Shown piece after piece: positions 45,381-56,194 of a DNA stretch of 64,000 bases (its first letter is position 1; every line of letters begins with the position of its first letter). Below the pieces are notes generated by a model. It made no database searches. It was not told the origin of the DNA and saw nothing but the letters and a program-made list of their open reading frames with translations. The position numbers and the translations under genes were made by a program. The stretch spans positions 3,918,001-3,982,000 of the forward strand of contig NZ_CP091913.1 in NCBI RefSeq assembly GCF_022063185.1. Reading direction: 5' to 3'. Origin of the DNA: Nostoc sp. UHCC 0870 (GTDB taxonomy: Bacteria > Cyanobacteriota > Cyanobacteriia > Cyanobacteriales > Nostocaceae).

Positions 45381-45450
45381 TGAGGCGGTTACTGACAGTG
45401 GAAACACCCCACCGGAGCAATGTAACTGCTAGGGTGCGAACCACAAAGAG
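45381..45450 (+). ncRNA. Candidate structured RNA upstream of rimO
   Basis: A long interrupted stem can be drawn: GTGG (45397-45400) with CCAC (45440-45443), CACCC (45404-45408) with GGGTG (45431-45435), and AGCA (45415-45418) with TGCT (45426-45429). The internal loops are AAA opposite CGAA. The GTGGAAACA segment resembles the exposed GGAAACA sequence of the cyanobacterial Yfr2/Cyano-1 family, from memory only. It lies about 60 bases before the rimO ATG and could be a free small RNA or a 5' leader element. Confidence 0.35.
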
Positions 45451-45508
45451 CAAAATTACTGCTGTTTGTGTTTGACAACAAGCAAAAACCGGAAAATTTT
45501 TTCAAAAT

Positions 45509-46834
45509 ATGGGTGAAAAGCCAACAATAGCAATTTCTCACTTGGGCTGTGAGAAAAATCGAATTGATACAGAACATATGTTAGGGCTGCTGGTAGAAGC
45601 AGGATATGGTGTAGATGGAAATGAAGAGTTAGCAGATTACGTTATAGTCAATACTTGTAGTTTTATTGAAGCAGCTAGGGAAGAATCTGTTAAAACATTA
45701 GTAGAACTCGCAGAAGCAAACAAAAAAATAGTAATTACAGGCTGTATGGCGCAGCACTTCCAAGGACAATTGTTGGAGGAATTGCCTGAAGCCGTGGCTG
45801 TAGTTGGCACTGGAGATTATCATCAAATCGTCAATGTCATTGAAAGGGTAGAGCAAGGGGAGCGAGTTAAACAGGTTAGTGCCGAACCAACCTATATTGC
45901 GGACGAAACAACACCGCGCTACCGCACCACTACCGAAGGAGTTGCTTACCTGCGAGTCGCAGAAGGGTGTGATTACCGTTGTGCATTTTGTATTATTCCC
46001 CATTTGCGTGGTAATCAGCGATCGCGTACCATAGAATCTATAGTTGCTGAAGCCCAGCAACTAGCCTCTCAAGGGGTGCAAGAGATCATTCTCATTTCCC
46101 AAATCACCACTAACTACGGGTTAGATATTTACGGTAAGCCCAAATTAGCTGAATTGCTGCGGGCTTTGGGGAAAGTGGATGTACCGTGGATTAGGATGCA
46201 CTACGCCTATCCCACTGGGCTAACCCCAGATGTCATAGCGGCAATTCAAGAGACACCTAACGTCTTACCTTACTTGGATTTGCCCCTGCAACATTCTCAT
46301 CCAGAGATTTTGCGGGCTATGAACCGTCCCTGGCAAGGGCGAGTGAATGATGAGATTATCGCTCGCTTGAAAACAGCCGTACCAGGTGCAGTGTTGCGGA
46401 CAACATTAATAGTAGGCTTCCCTGGAGAGACAGAAGCGCATTTTGAGCATCTACTTGAGTTCGTGCAACGGCATGAATTTGACCATGTGGGAGTCTTTAC
46501 CTTTTCAGCAGAAGAAGGAACAGCCGCATACACACTACCAAATCAATTGCCACAAGCTGTCATGGATGAACGCCGCGATCGCATTATGGCCATCCAGCAA
46601 CCCATATCTTGGCAAAAAAATCAGCAGGAAATCGGCAAAATCGTTGAAGTCCTGATTGAGCAAGAAAACCCTGGAAGTGGGAAATTAATTGGCCGTTCTG
46701 GCAGATTTTCCCCAGAAGTTGATGGTCAGGTCTACGTTGGTGGCGAGGCCAAGTTAGGAACTATCGTACCCGTCCAGATTCACGGCGCGGATGAGTACGA
46801 TCTGTTTGGTCAAGTGGTGACAGGTGACAGGTGA
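45509..46834 (+). CDS. rimO: Ribosomal protein S12 methylthiotransferase RimO
   Basis: 441 residues. N-terminal UPF0004 domain with Cys14, Cys50 and Cys79 ([19 protein letters not shown]) for one [4Fe-4S]; radical SAM motif CDYRCAFC near 154; C-terminal TRAM domain ending [12 protein letters not shown]. It adds a methylthio group to Asp of ribosomal protein S12. The [11 protein letters not shown] start distinguishes RimO from MiaB. The last residues (VTGDR) and TGA come from the first units of a GGTGACA array, so the C-terminus is repeat-derived. The UTR holds a candidate structured RNA. Confidence 0.96.
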   Translation: MGEKPTIAISHLGCEKNRIDTEHMLGLLVEAGYGVDGNEELADYVIVNTCSFIEAAREESVKTLVELAEANKKIVITGCMAQHFQGQLLEELPEAVAVVGTGDYHQIVNVIERVEQGERVKQVSAEPTYIADETTPRYRTTTEGVAYLRVAEGCDYRCAFCIIPHLRGNQRSRTIESIVAEAQQLASQGVQEIILISQITTNYGLDIYGKPKLAELLRALGKVDVPWIRMHYAYPTGLTPDVIAAIQETPNVLPYLDLPLQHSHPEILRAMNRPWQGRVNDEIIARLKTAVPGAVLRTTLIVGFPGETEAHFEHLLEFVQRHEFDHVGVFTFSAEEGTAAYTLPNQLPQAVMDERRDRIMAIQQPISWQKNQQEIGKIVEVLIEQENPGSGKLIGRSGRFSPEVDGQVYVGGEAKLGTIVPVQIHGADEYDLFGQVVTGDR

Positions 46835-46871
46835 CAGGTTACAGGTTACAGGTTACAGGTTACAGGTGACA
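46816..46871 (+). repeat. Heptamer array GGTGACA/GGTTACA, 8 units
   Basis: Eight 7-bp units from 46816, four of them GGTTACA. The array overlaps the last six codons and the stop of rimO. Confidence 0.95.
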
Positions 46872-46985
46872 GGAGGGAAAAAGGTTAAAAGATTTATTCT
46901 TTACCCAGTCCCCAGTCCCCAGTCCCCTAGCAATAGATTTCAATTTACAAATTTCAAAGTAAAAAAACACAATCGAGGAGATTTG

Positions 46986-48524
46986 ATGAATCTTTCTTTT
47001 CAAGAACTAGGCATTTCACAAGAACGCGTTGAACACTTAGAAAAACTTGGTTTTACCGAACCTACCAACATTCAAGCGCAAGCTATTCCCCAACTGTTGT
47101 CGGGTAGAGATGTAGTAGGTCAATCACAAACGGGTACAGGCAAAACAGCTGCCTTTTCCCTACCAATGCTAGAGCGGATCGATGTTCAGCAAAGAGGTGT
47201 GCAAGCCGTAGTTTTAACACCCACCCGCGAGTTAGCTATTCAAGTTCATGATGCCATGAGCCAATTTGTTGGTCATACTGGCTTACGGGTATTAGCAATT
47301 TACGGTGGTCAATCAATTGATCGCCAAATTATGCAACTCAAGCGTGGTGTGCATATAGTCGTCGGTACTCCCGGACGAGTAATTGACTTACTAGAACGGG
47401 GTAATCTGAAACTTGATCAAGTCAAGTGGTTTGTATTAGATGAAGCCGATGAAATGTTGAGCATGGGCTTTATTGATGATGTTGAGAGAATTCTTTCTCA
47501 AGCACCCCAAGATCGTCAAACTGCTCTATTTTCAGCTACCATGCCACCATCAATTCGGATGTTGGTAAACAAGTTTTTGCGATCGCCTGTGACAGTCACA
47601 GTTGAGCAACCAAAAGCCACCCCCAACAAAATCAATCAGGTAGCTTATCTCATTCCTCGCCACTGGACAAAAGCCAAAGCATTACAGCCAATTCTGGAAA
47701 TGGAAGACCCAGAAACCGCTTTAATCTTTGTCCGTACCAGACGCACCGCCGCCGAACTCACCAGTCTACTGCAAGCTGCTGGTCACAGTGTCGATGAATA
47801 TCACGGCGACTTATCCCAACAAGCACGGGAACGCTTACTAAATCGCTTCCGTAATCGTCAGGTACGCTGGGTAGTAGCTACCGACATTGCTGCACGGGGT
47901 TTAGATGTCGATCAACTGTCCCATGTGATCAACTTCGACCTTCCCGATAGCGTTGAAACCTACGTTCACCGCATTGGCCGGACAGGTCGCGCTGGCAAAG
48001 AAGGTACAGCAATCACCTTAGTACAACCCTTCGAGCGTCGCAAACAGCAAGTCTTTGAACGCCATGTGCGGCAAAATTGGCAATTGCTTTCCATTCCCAC
48101 ACGGGCACAAATCGAAGCACGCCACATCATGAAATTGCAAGGTCAAGTCAGAGAAGCTTTGGCTGGTGAACGTTTAGCTTCATTCTTGCCAATTATCAGC
48201 GAACTGATTGAACAATACGACGCACAGGCGATCGCAGCTGCGGCACTACAAATTGCTTACGATCAAACTCGTCCCGCGTGGTTAAGTTCGGATGTTGAAA
48301 TTCCTGAAGAAACCACATCATCCCCCAAACCCAAACTCAGCAAGCGGCGTGAATTTCCTGGTGACAGAAACCGTTCTAACTGGAACAGATCCGATAATAA
48401 CAACGGTGACGAAGACAGACGTGGAAGTTCCAAGCCAAAACTACGCTCAGGTCGTCGTGAGCCTTCGGTTTCCTCTGGTAATCAAAAGTTAGGCTCATCC
48501 GCAACTAGAGAATCAGCTTCATAG
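46986..48524 (+). CDS. DEAD-box RNA helicase (CrhR/DeaD type)
   Basis: 512 residues from ATG 46986, preceded by GAGGAG; an upstream start at 46824 would run through repeat sequence and is rejected. Motifs in order: Q-motif (GFTEPTNIQAQAIPQLL), I (SQTGTGKTAAF), Ia (PTRELAIQV), II DEAD (VLDEADEM), III (FSATMP), IV (LIFVRTRR), V (ATDIAARGLDVDQLSHVIN), VI (HRIGRTGRAG). The Ser/Arg/Asn-rich C-terminal tail (NRSNWNRSDNNNGDEDRRG) is typical of cold-stress CrhR-like helicases. It follows rimO by about 150 bases and may be co-transcribed. Confidence 0.95.
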   Translation: MNLSFQELGISQERVEHLEKLGFTEPTNIQAQAIPQLLSGRDVVGQSQTGTGKTAAFSLPMLERIDVQQRGVQAVVLTPTRELAIQVHDAMSQFVGHTGLRVLAIYGGQSIDRQIMQLKRGVHIVVGTPGRVIDLLERGNLKLDQVKWFVLDEADEMLSMGFIDDVERILSQAPQDRQTALFSATMPPSIRMLVNKFLRSPVTVTVEQPKATPNKINQVAYLIPRHWTKAKALQPILEMEDPETALIFVRTRRTAAELTSLLQAAGHSVDEYHGDLSQQARERLLNRFRNRQVRWVVATDIAARGLDVDQLSHVINFDLPDSVETYVHRIGRTGRAGKEGTAITLVQPFERRKQQVFERHVRQNWQLLSIPTRAQIEARHIMKLQGQVREALAGERLASFLPIISELIEQYDAQAIAAAALQIAYDQTRPAWLSSDVEIPEETTSSPKPKLSKRREFPGDRNRSNWNRSDNNNGDEDRRGSSKPKLRSGRREPSVSSGNQKLGSSATRESAS

Positions 48525-49298
48525 AGTGCTGAGTATTATTTTGTCTACTCGGAACTCATGACTTATGACTCCTTGTGTTGACTAATTGTTTTGATCAGCT
48601 TGTAGGAACATAGATAGTGATGCAATATTTCTAGTCTGATGTTCACAATCTCATTCCTTAGAGCAGCTACAAGCTGAACATCCAGAATGGCAGATGGAAC
48701 TAGTGGACGGTAATATCCTGGTTATATAACCATCGGATTATGCTCCAGAAAAAATAGGTGCTGAGTTAATTCGATTACTTAGCAACTGGGTACGTCCGCA
48801 TAAACTTGGACGAGTAACTAGTTCGAGTGCTGGTTTTATTCTGCCTAACCTGGAAACAAAAAACGGTATTAACAATTCAAAATTAAAAATCTTGTCCAAC
48901 CCGCAGAACTGCGTTCCATCCGTGAAAAGTTTGGTGGTGGTGGTTCATGGGTGCGGTAGAGTTTGGCTAGCCTATTGTAGTCATAGTCACGACATACAAG
49001 GCTACATATTCCCAACGAAAAAATTTTAGCATTCCAGCATAAGGTATTAGCTGATTAATACAGATACGGCAAATCAGGATCAAGAGATCGCTTCAGCAAT
49101 ATCTTGTAATTAAAATGCTGTAGCCTCATGGGTATTTTTTAGGACTAAAGTCTTTAGTACAAATAGCAAGTGAGGAATTTGCAAAATATCTTCATGTAGA
49201 TATATGAACGCTAAAACTATAGTTTTTGCAAACTCCTCGCAAATTTTACAGCCGAGTATTAAGGGAACACACTAAATCCCTCTTAAAAGAATTTATCA
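48525..49298. other. Gene-poor region with decayed sequence
   Basis: Apart from the Uma2-like relic (48660-48860), nothing convincing is seen. A short frame ending SIREKFGGGGSWVR (about 48907-48960) is probably another fragment. The rest (48960-49298) is AT-rich without features. Confidence 0.6.
48660..48860 (+). pseudogene. Uma2-family endonuclease-like gene, decayed
   Basis: The + frame reads LEQLQAEHPEWQMELVDGNILVI then a TAA stop (48727-48729) and continues PSDYAPEKIGAELIRLLSNWVR, PHKLGRVTSSSAGFILPNLET, the N-terminal part of the Uma2 (DUF820) family. The internal stop, the missing start and the missing catalytic C-terminal half show that it is dead. The homology ends where an AT-rich dispersed repeat begins (about 48870). 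Confidence 0.7.
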
Positions 49299-49925
49299 TT
49301 AAATTGCTGATACTTTAGCAAAAGCTTCATTTAAATTTTGTTGAAATATTGCTGGTTGCTGTTCTTCTCGATGACGACGAGCAAAGTGCTTATCCATTAA
49401 TAACGGGACTTGATCAGCTTGAATGCGGCTGTAGCGAGTTTTATCTGGCATGACTATGTTCGGCCCACCTTTGCAGTTTTTCATACAGCCAGTCGCTTTA
49501 ATAGTAACTTGGTCTTCTAATCCGCGATCGCTCAATGCCGCCTCTAGTGCTTGACAAAGGGTTTTACCACCACGTTTCATGCAATCAGACTTTTGACACA
49601 TTAAAATTGTGGCTTTTGTCTTAGGGGGTTGTGTCTGAGTTGGTGCAGAGGTGTTAGCTGTAGCAGCCATCACACGTTCAGCTTTGAGACTCACTTTACC
49701 AGCTTTGCGATCGCACTTTTTTTCCCCAACTACTTGTAACCACGTTCCTGGCAGCAAACGCAAGTCAAAATTATACCTTAAATCTTTAGCGAGTTTAATA
49801 TAATATTCACCGTCATAAGTACCTAGCAACAAGCCTTTGAGCTTGTATCCGTCCTTAATTACAAATTCAATAAATCTACCTTCAAGACAAAATTGTGATA
49901 CTTCTTTGCTTTGGCATACACCCAT
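49299..49925 (-). CDS. Thioredoxin-like [2Fe-2S] ferredoxin-domain protein
   Basis: 208 residues. Residues 1-90 form a small beta-rich domain of unknown role. A thioredoxin-like ferredoxin domain (about 105-185) has Cys110, Cys115, Cys147 and Cys151 (LMCQKSDCMKRGG and ATGCMKNCKGGPNIVM), the cluster-ligand pattern of NuoE/Shethna-type [2Fe-2S] proteins. An electron transfer role is inferred. Short Ala/Thr/Pro linker between domains (TANTSAPTQTQPP). ATG start; lone gene, about 65 bases from the next gene upstream. Confidence 0.85.
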   Translation of the reverse strand: MGVCQSKEVSQFCLEGRFIEFVIKDGYKLKGLLLGTYDGEYYIKLAKDLRYNFDLRLLPGTWLQVVGEKKCDRKAGKVSLKAERVMAATANTSAPTQTQPPKTKATILMCQKSDCMKRGGKTLCQALEAALSDRGLEDQVTIKATGCMKNCKGGPNIVMPDKTRYSRIQADQVPLLMDKHFARRHREEQQPAIFQQNLNEAFAKVSAI

Positions 49926-49991
49926 ATTCTTTTACCCTTTTTTAACTAACTTTAAGCCTGAGTCATTTGGTAGAGTCGGTCAAAACAGCTA

Positions 49992-50279
49992 TTAGTAGCT
50001 TTGCCAACTTAGTTTCAGAGTCGAAATTAAATCTTGACGAGAAGCAGTGAACTGCTTCATTACGCTCCATATCTGAATAGCAGCCACAGGAGAGCTAATT
50101 TCAACTGTCAATGGTTGATTAGCCTCACACGAACAGGGAATTTCTAACTCCTGCAACCGTTGATAAACCTGCCAACGGTCTAGCCAATCCACTTCTACAA
50201 GGTACGTTTGCTCGATTTGTGAGAGGAATGAATTCAAGTGAATAGCCCTCAAAGTGCAACTAAATTGCAATAAATACAA
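49992..50279 (-). CDS. Hypothetical small protein conserved in cyanobacteria
   Basis: 95 residues, alpha/beta. Features: SQIEQTYLVEVDWLDRWQVYQRLQELEIPCSC, a hydrophilic loop, AAIQIWSVMKQFTASRQDLISTLKLSW. No catalytic motif seen. It precedes the ferredoxin-like gene on the same strand and may be co-transcribed. The first 15 residues are uncertain because a downstream start is possible. Confidence 0.7.
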   Translation of the reverse strand: MYLLQFSCTLRAIHLNSFLSQIEQTYLVEVDWLDRWQVYQRLQELEIPCSCEANQPLTVEISSPVAAIQIWSVMKQFTASRQDLISTLKLSWQSY

Positions 50280-50898
50280 TACAGCTACTCCCCATATTTA
50301 AAATTTTTGTAGGTGCAGCCTCTTTTATTTAGAATAACCTAAGTGCAAACAATTCTCAGTTGGTTTGCAAAAAAAAATAAAAATTTTGTAATAATTCTCT
50401 ACTAAAGCCAATAGTGACACTCACGCAGCATAGTGATTCCAGAGAATCTGCCTAAATTTTTCCAGATTTATGTAGATATATATGAAAAGTGAAAATAATC
50501 ACACTTAATAGCCCCATCTGCTCTAGTGATAAGAATTTATGGCTATGAGAACCCCGCTTTCTTGAAGAAAGTGGGGTTCTGGGTTGATTTTGAACTGTCT
50601 TAATAGACATTTATCTTACAGGAAAATATATCACTGACCAGAGATATAAGCCTTTACCTATGTATAGATAGCTTAACTACAAAAAAACTCAAAATATAAC
50701 TCAATCGCTAACTAGCGTTAATCAAATATTAATTAACGTATGTATATTCATTTGATTTAAGATAATTAGCTAGGAAATTTTAGTAAAAAAAACTTCCAAA
50801 ATATATGCTATTGATAGAGGCGGATTTCATTTCTATGATGTTAGTATGTTAAGAAATGAACAGTTACAAAATTTGACTGTTGATCAGAGAGGGGAACA
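50280..50898. other. Regulatory and repeat-bearing region upstream of dps
   Basis: No gene. It contains an almost perfect palindrome at 50548-50580 (AGAACCCCGCTTTCTT with one G-T pair in its partner AAGAAAGTGGGGTTCT), a relative of the one at 42660. The 150 bases before dps are AT-rich and must hold its promoter; dps has the site GAGAGGGG before the ATG. Confidence 0.6.
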
Positions 50899-51453
50899 AT
50901 GACTGATACACAAACCTTATTGCAAAATTTTGGTCAAGTTTACGACAATCCAGTATTACTAGATCGCAGTGTAACTGCTCCAGTAACTGAAGGATTAAAC
51001 GTTGTTTTGGCTAGCTTTCAAGCATTGTACGTGCAGTATCAAAAGCATCATTTTGTAGTGGAAGGTGCAGAATTTTACTCACTGCATGAATTTTTTAATG
51101 ACAGCTATAATCAAGTTCAAGACCACGTCCATGAAATTGGTGAACGATTAAATGGATTAGGTGGTGTACCAGCAGCTACTTTCAGCAAGTTGGCAGAATT
51201 AACCTGTTTTGAGCAAGAATCTGATGGTGTCTATTCTTCTCGCAAGATGCTAGAAAATGACCTAGCAGCAGAACAGTCTATCATCAACGTCATCCGCCGC
51301 CAAGCTGCTCAAGCAGAGAGTTTGGGCGATCGTGGTACACGCTATATGTACGAAAAAATTCTGTTAAAGACTGAGGAAAGAGCTTATCATTTATCTCACT
51401 TCTTGGCTAAAGATAGCTTAACCTTGGGTTTTGTTCAACCTGCTCAGAATTAA
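50899..51453 (+). CDS. dps: Dps-family ferritin-like DNA-protection protein
   Basis: 184 residues. Four-helix Dps fold with ferroxidase residues His and Asp/Glu at the dimer interface: [18 protein letters not shown] and [20 protein letters not shown]. Dps oxidises and stores iron with H2O2, protecting DNA under oxidative stress. The N-terminus is short. The gene is monocistronic with its own terminator. From memory the order dps-carB-sigma factor is found in Nostoc PCC 7120 (alr3808-alr3810). Confidence 0.93.
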   Translation: MTDTQTLLQNFGQVYDNPVLLDRSVTAPVTEGLNVVLASFQALYVQYQKHHFVVEGAEFYSLHEFFNDSYNQVQDHVHEIGERLNGLGGVPAATFSKLAELTCFEQESDGVYSSRKMLENDLAAEQSIINVIRRQAAQAESLGDRGTRYMYEKILLKTEERAYHLSHFLAKDSLTLGFVQPAQN

Positions 51454-51526
51454 TGTTGAGATAATTTAGGTTCAGTCAACTATAGACTGAATTTAATTTT
51501 ACAGGACTGCGTTTTACAAGAAGATG

Positions 51527-51564
51527 AAAAGAGGCGGAGGATATTAATACTCTCCGCCTCTTTT
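51527..51564 (+). terminator. dps terminator
   Basis: AAAAGAGGCGGAG (51527-51539) pairs exactly with CTCCGCCTCTTTT (51552-51564), a 13-bp hairpin ending in a T run, about 75 bases after the dps stop. Bidirectional in form. Confidence 0.9.
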
Positions 51565-51925
51565 GTTATGGTTATTAAAATGAAACAATTGCAAAATATT
51601 AGCAATATCCCATTGAAGAAATATTTGCACTTTTTAACCTGGATATATTTCCTAATTGCATATATCTAAAAACCTAGTTTTGATGTTCAAAAATATTAGA
51701 TTAACCTAGCGATCGCACTGGTAAGAAATTTGATTATTGAGAATTATTTTGAATTATCTTGAGTAAGAAATTCAATTTAATTAGCATAAAGATAAAAGCA
51801 TTCATAAATCATTAGTTAAAGCCAAGAACTCCTGTTTCTCAAAGAATGCAGGATTCGGAAGTTTCATAATTATCAAAACAGGGGCTTCTAGACCTTATGC
51901 TGGGAGGTGAGGGTCAAAAGAGGTA

Positions 51926-51951
51926 GCCGTGCTGTACTAGTACAGCACGGC
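51926..51951. repeat. Perfect 26-bp palindrome upstream of carB
   Basis: A 26-base sequence identical to its own complement: half-site GCCGTGCTGTACT followed by AGTACAGCACGGC with no loop. It lies 180 bases before the carB start in a region without genes (51565-52129). Low-complexity AT sequence surrounds it. It could be a protein binding site, a cruciform, or part of a dispersed repeat. Confidence 0.85.
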
Positions 51952-52129
51952 GTAACTAAACAGATCATTCTCAATCGTTCAAAGCCTTAAGATATAGAAC
52001 TTTTGACTTCCGCCTTGCGGTACTAGTGTGTTAACGAACCTAGAAAACTTAATAATAAACAACACTACTAGAGGGAAAGACCCTTAAAATAATCAGGACT
52101 TTGTATTCTCGTACTAAAACCCAAAGACT

Positions 52130-55100
52130 ATGCCCCGCCGTCAAGACATCCAGAAGATACTGTTATTAGGATCTGGCCCCATTGTGATTGGCCAAGCCTG
52201 TGAATTCGACTATTCTGGCACTCAAGCCTGTAAAGCACTGCGAGAAGAAGGTTATGAAGTGGTGTTGGTCAACTCCAACCCGGCGACAATCATGACCGAC
52301 CCGGAAACAGCCGATCGCACTTACATCGAACCCCTAACACCAGAAATAGTTGCCAAAGTCATCGAGAAAGAACGTCCAGATGCTTTACTCCCAACGATGG
52401 GTGGACAAACAGCCCTCAACCTAGCTGTCGCTTTGGCCAAAAATGGAGTGTTAGATCAATATAACGTTGAATTAATTGGCGCGAAGTTAGAGGCGATTGA
52501 AAAAGCTGAAGACCGGAAATTATTCAACGAAGCAATGGCGAAGATTGGGGTGAGTGTTTGTCCCAGTGGTACAGCCTCATCCTTAGAAGAATCAAAAGCG
52601 ATCGCCAAACGAATCGGCACATATCCTTTAATTATTCGCCCAGCTTTTACAATGGGTGGTACGGGTGGCGGTATCGCCTACAACCAAGAAGAATTTGAGG
52701 AAATGGCACAAGTCGGGATTGATGCAAGTCCCGTTTCCCAAATTCTCATTGACCAGTCCCTCCTCGGCTGGAAAGAATATGAATTGGAAGTGATGCGCGA
52801 CCTTGCAGATAACGTTGTAATTATCTGTTCCATCGAAAATATCGACCCGATGGGGATTCACACCGGCGATTCCATCACCGTTGCACCAGCCCAAACCCTC
52901 ACCGATAAAGAATATCAACGGCTGCGGGACATGGCGATTAAAATCATCCGCGAAATTGGTGTAGAAACTGGCGGTTCTAATATCCAATTTGCCGTTAACC
53001 CAGTAGATGGGGATGTTGTCGTCATTGAAATGAACCCCCGCGTTTCTCGCAGTTCCGCTTTGTCTTCCAAAGCTACGGGTTTCCCAATTGCGAAGATGGC
53101 GGCGAAGTTGGCTGTCGGTTACACCTTGGATGAAATTAAAAACGACATCACCAAGAAAACCCCAGCTTCCTTTGAACCAACCATTGATTACGTTGTTACC
53201 AAAGTCCCCCGCTTCGCTTTTGAAAAATTCCCCGGTTCAGAACCCGTCCTGACCACCCAAATGAAATCTGTCGGGGAAGCTATGGCTATTGGGCGGACTT
53301 TTAACGAATCCTTCCAAAAAGCCCTGCGTTCTCTGGAAACCGGCCGCGCGGGTTGGGGTTGTGACAAAGCAGAAAAATTGCCCAGTGGCGAACAAATTCG
53401 CGCCCAGTTACGCACACCGAACCCCGATCGCATTTTTGCGGTGCGTCATGCTTTGCAATTAGGGATTAGCAGTGAAGAAATCTATGAACTTACTGGGATT
53501 GACCCTTGGTTCTTAGATAAAATGCAGCAACTTTTAGAGGTGGAAAAATTCCTCAAGCGCACACCTCTAAAACAGTTGACAAAGGAGCAAATGTATGAAA
53601 TTAAACGCGATGGATATAGCGATCGCCAAATTGCCTTTGCTACCAAAACCACCGAAGATGAAGTCCGCACCTACCGCAAACAATTAGGTATCACACCTGT
53701 TTACAAAACTGTCGATACCTGCGCGGCGGAGTTTGAAGCCTTTACACCTTATTACTACTCAACCTACGAAGAAGAAGATGAGGTCATCCCAGCTACCAAA
53801 CCCAAAGTGATGATTTTGGGAGGCGGACCCAACCGCATCGGCCAGGGAATTGAGTTTGACTATTGTTGCTGTCACGCCGCCTATGCCTTGAAGGGTGCAG
53901 GCTATGAGACAATTATGGTCAACTCTAACCCAGAGACAGTATCCACCGATTACGATACTAGCGATCGCCTTTACTTTGAACCGTTAACTAAAGAAGATGT
54001 CCTCAACATCATCGAAGCGGAAAATCCAGTCGGGATCATCGTTCAGTTTGGCGGACAAACGCCTTTGAAACTAGCTTTACCATTGCAGGCATATTTGCAA
54101 CAGCTAGAGGCGGCGGAAGATTCCCCATCCTCAGTCACCAAAATTTGGGGAACATCACCCGATTCTATTGACAAGGCTGAAAACCGGGAACGGTTTGAGA
54201 AGATTCTCAAACAGTTAAATATTGCTCAACCGCCGAATGGGATGGCGCGGAGTTATGAAGACGCGCTGATTGTGGCTAAACGCATTGGTTACCCGGTGGT
54301 AGTGCGTCCTAGTTACGTGTTGGGTGGTAGGGCGATGGAAATCGTCTACTCTGATACAGAATTGGAACGTTATATGACCTTTGCGGTACAGGTCGAGCCA
54401 GAACATCCAATTTTAATTGATAAGTTTTTAGAAAACGCCATTGAAGTTGATGTAGATGCGATCGCCGACCACACCGGGCGAGTAGTAATTGGCGGCATCA
54501 TGGAACACATCGAACAAGCGGGTATTCACTCAGGAGACTCAGCTTGTTCTCTGCCTTCAATCTCCTTACCGCCAGCCGTGCTACATCAAATCCGCACTTG
54601 GACGGTAGAACTAGCACAAGCCCTTTCTGTGATTGGATTGATGAATATTCAGTTTGCCGTCGTCGGTGCTAGCAGTTATTCGCCCCAAGTATATATTCTG
54701 GAAGCTAACCCCCGCGCTTCTCGGACAGTCCCCTTTGTCTCGAAAGCTACAGGTGTACCCTTGGCGAAATTAGCATCCTTAATTATGTCTGGCAAAACCT
54801 TAGAAGAACTCAATTTCACCCAGGAAGTCATCCCCAAGCACATTGCAGTCAAAGAAGCCGTGTTGCCCTTTAATAAATTCCCTGGAACTGATACAATATT
54901 AGGCCCAGAGATGCGCTCCACTGGTGAGGTAATGGGCATAGATAGCGATTTTGGTCGCGCCTTTGCCAAAGCAGAATTAGGTGCTGGAGAGCGTTTACCA
55001 CTAACAGGAACTGTGTTTGTCTCCATGAGCGATCGCGATAAAGCCGCCGCCGTTCCTGTCGTGAAAGAATTTCTTGACTTGGGCTTCCAGGTGATGGCTA

Positions 55101-55405
55101 CCTCTGGTACACGCCAAGTTTTAAGAGAGCATGATTTAAATGTCGAGTTAGTGCTGAAACTGCACGAAGGTCGTCCCCACGTCATCGATGCCATCAAAAA
55201 TCAGAAAATTCAACTGATTATTAACACGCCTTCTGGAGAAGAAGCCCAAACTGATGCTAGATTAATCCGCCGCACAGGTTTAGCCTACAAAATCCCCATC
55301 ATCACCACTATCGCCGGGGCTAAAGCTACCGTCGCGGCAATTCGTTCCATGCAAAATACGACTTTAGACGTAAAAGTCATTCAAGACTACTGCTCAAATC
55401 TGTAG
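52130..55405 (+). CDS. carB: Carbamoyl-phosphate synthase large subunit
   Basis: 1091 residues. Two homologous ATP-grasp halves: the first from [20 protein letters not shown] with [10 protein letters not shown] and [18 protein letters not shown]; the second from [20 protein letters not shown] with GGRAMEIVY and [18 protein letters not shown]. The C-terminal allosteric MGS-like domain reads [14 protein letters not shown] ... [12 protein letters not shown]. It makes carbamoyl phosphate with CarA for pyrimidine and arginine synthesis. All key residues appear present and the length is close to the E. coli enzyme (1073). The stop is two bases before a tandem repeat array. Confidence 0.98.
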   Translation: MPRRQDIQKILLLGSGPIVIGQACEFDYSGTQACKALREEGYEVVLVNSNPATIMTDPETADRTYIEPLTPEIVAKVIEKERPDALLPTMGGQTALNLAVALAKNGVLDQYNVELIGAKLEAIEKAEDRKLFNEAMAKIGVSVCPSGTASSLEESKAIAKRIGTYPLIIRPAFTMGGTGGGIAYNQEEFEEMAQVGIDASPVSQILIDQSLLGWKEYELEVMRDLADNVVIICSIENIDPMGIHTGDSITVAPAQTLTDKEYQRLRDMAIKIIREIGVETGGSNIQFAVNPVDGDVVVIEMNPRVSRSSALSSKATGFPIAKMAAKLAVGYTLDEIKNDITKKTPASFEPTIDYVVTKVPRFAFEKFPGSEPVLTTQMKSVGEAMAIGRTFNESFQKALRSLETGRAGWGCDKAEKLPSGEQIRAQLRTPNPDRIFAVRHALQLGISSEEIYELTGIDPWFLDKMQQLLEVEKFLKRTPLKQLTKEQMYEIKRDGYSDRQIAFATKTTEDEVRTYRKQLGITPVYKTVDTCAAEFEAFTPYYYSTYEEEDEVIPATKPKVMILGGGPNRIGQGIEFDYCCCHAAYALKGAGYETIMVNSNPETVSTDYDTSDRLYFEPLTKEDVLNIIEAENPVGIIVQFGGQTPLKLALPLQAYLQQLEAAEDSPSSVTKIWGTSPDSIDKAENRERFEKILKQLNIAQPPNGMARSYEDALIVAKRIGYPVVVRPSYVLGGRAMEIVYSDTELERYMTFAVQVEPEHPILIDKFLENAIEVDVDAIADHTGRVVIGGIMEHIEQAGIHSGDSACSLPSISLPPAVLHQIRTWTVELAQALSVIGLMNIQFAVVGASSYSPQVYILEANPRASRTVPFVSKATGVPLAKLASLIMSGKTLEELNFTQEVIPKHIAVKEAVLPFNKFPGTDTILGPEMRSTGEVMGIDSDFGRAFAKAELGAGERLPLTGTVFVSMSDRDKAAAVPVVKEFLDLGFQVMATSGTRQVLREHDLNVELVLKLHEGRPHVIDAIKNQKIQLIINTPSGEEAQTDARLIRRTGLAYKIPIITTIAGAKATVAAIRSMQNTTLDVKVIQDYCSNL

Positions 55406-55406
55406 C

Positions 55407-55548
55407 TAGGGGTGTAGGGGTGTAGGGGTGTAGGGGTGTAGGGATGTAGGGGTGTAGGGGTGTAGGGGTGTAGGGGTGTAGGGGTGTAGGGGTGTAGGGG
55501 TGTAGGGGTGTAGGGGTGTAGGGGTGTAGGGGTGTAGGGGTGTAGGGG
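55407..55548 (+). repeat. Octamer array TAGGGGTG, 17 units
   Basis: Seventeen contiguous 8-bp units (55407-55542) plus six bases, with one variant TAGGGATG at 55439. It starts one base after the carB stop. A shorter relative follows the HEAT gene near 14815. Peptide-like frames on the minus strand (HPYTPTPL repeats) are artefacts. Confidence 0.96.
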
Positions 55549-56194
55549 ATATTTTACCCCAGTCCCCATTGCCCCTTATCCCCAGAGGGGACCCCGAGTT
55601 CCCCAATCCCCAGTCCCCATATCGAATCTACACAAAGCAGTATTTACTAGGAAAATTAAGTAATTATTATAGAAAAATAATTATGGTTTTCATTGAGATA
55701 TTTTAACAAATATGAGGAAGTGATCATTCTCTGCGGAAACTTCATCCACAAGTAAGAGTCAAAGGAATTCAGTGCATTTGGTCGCCAGAGGAGAATAACT
55801 ACTGTGTAAGACCTAAAACAGAAAATATCACGACCATTTATTGATTATGAGTGGGATGTGTATTTGCAGTTTTTGTACTATTTTAGTAGTACACTGAGAT
55901 AGATTGATTTACCTAAATCTTGATGCCTTCAAAAATTTATGATTACCCAGTACACCAAAGCCTCTCATAAATGTTACAATTGTTAACAAATATTTAGATA
56001 CAAAAATGTTCACCCCGCTACCTGTTATCTAACCCTAGATACTTGCGCGGACTAGGAAATAACTGTAATTTCTAGCAGTTAAAGACCCACTTAGATTGAT
56101 ATAACAGCCGAAGCTCATCGGTTGTATAAATTCCCAAACATAACAAACACCCCAGCTTGACTGGGTAGCACCGGCAAAGAGCATCTATCAGTTA
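55549..56194. promoter_or_regulatory. sigD upstream region
   Basis: 646 bases without a gene. CCCCAGTCCCC-type repeats up to 55620, then AT-rich sequence with HIP-poor composition that should contain the sigma factor promoter. No operator can be assigned with confidence. Confidence 0.4.

Noticed and set aside
55387-55606. Minus-strand frames of HPYTPTPL repeats
   Set aside because: They translate the octamer array after carB in the stop-free direction.
55860-55900. NtcA binding site upstream of sigD
   Set aside because: GTA and TAC triplets are present (GTACTATTTTAGTAGTAC) but the spacing is not the eight bases that NtcA requires.
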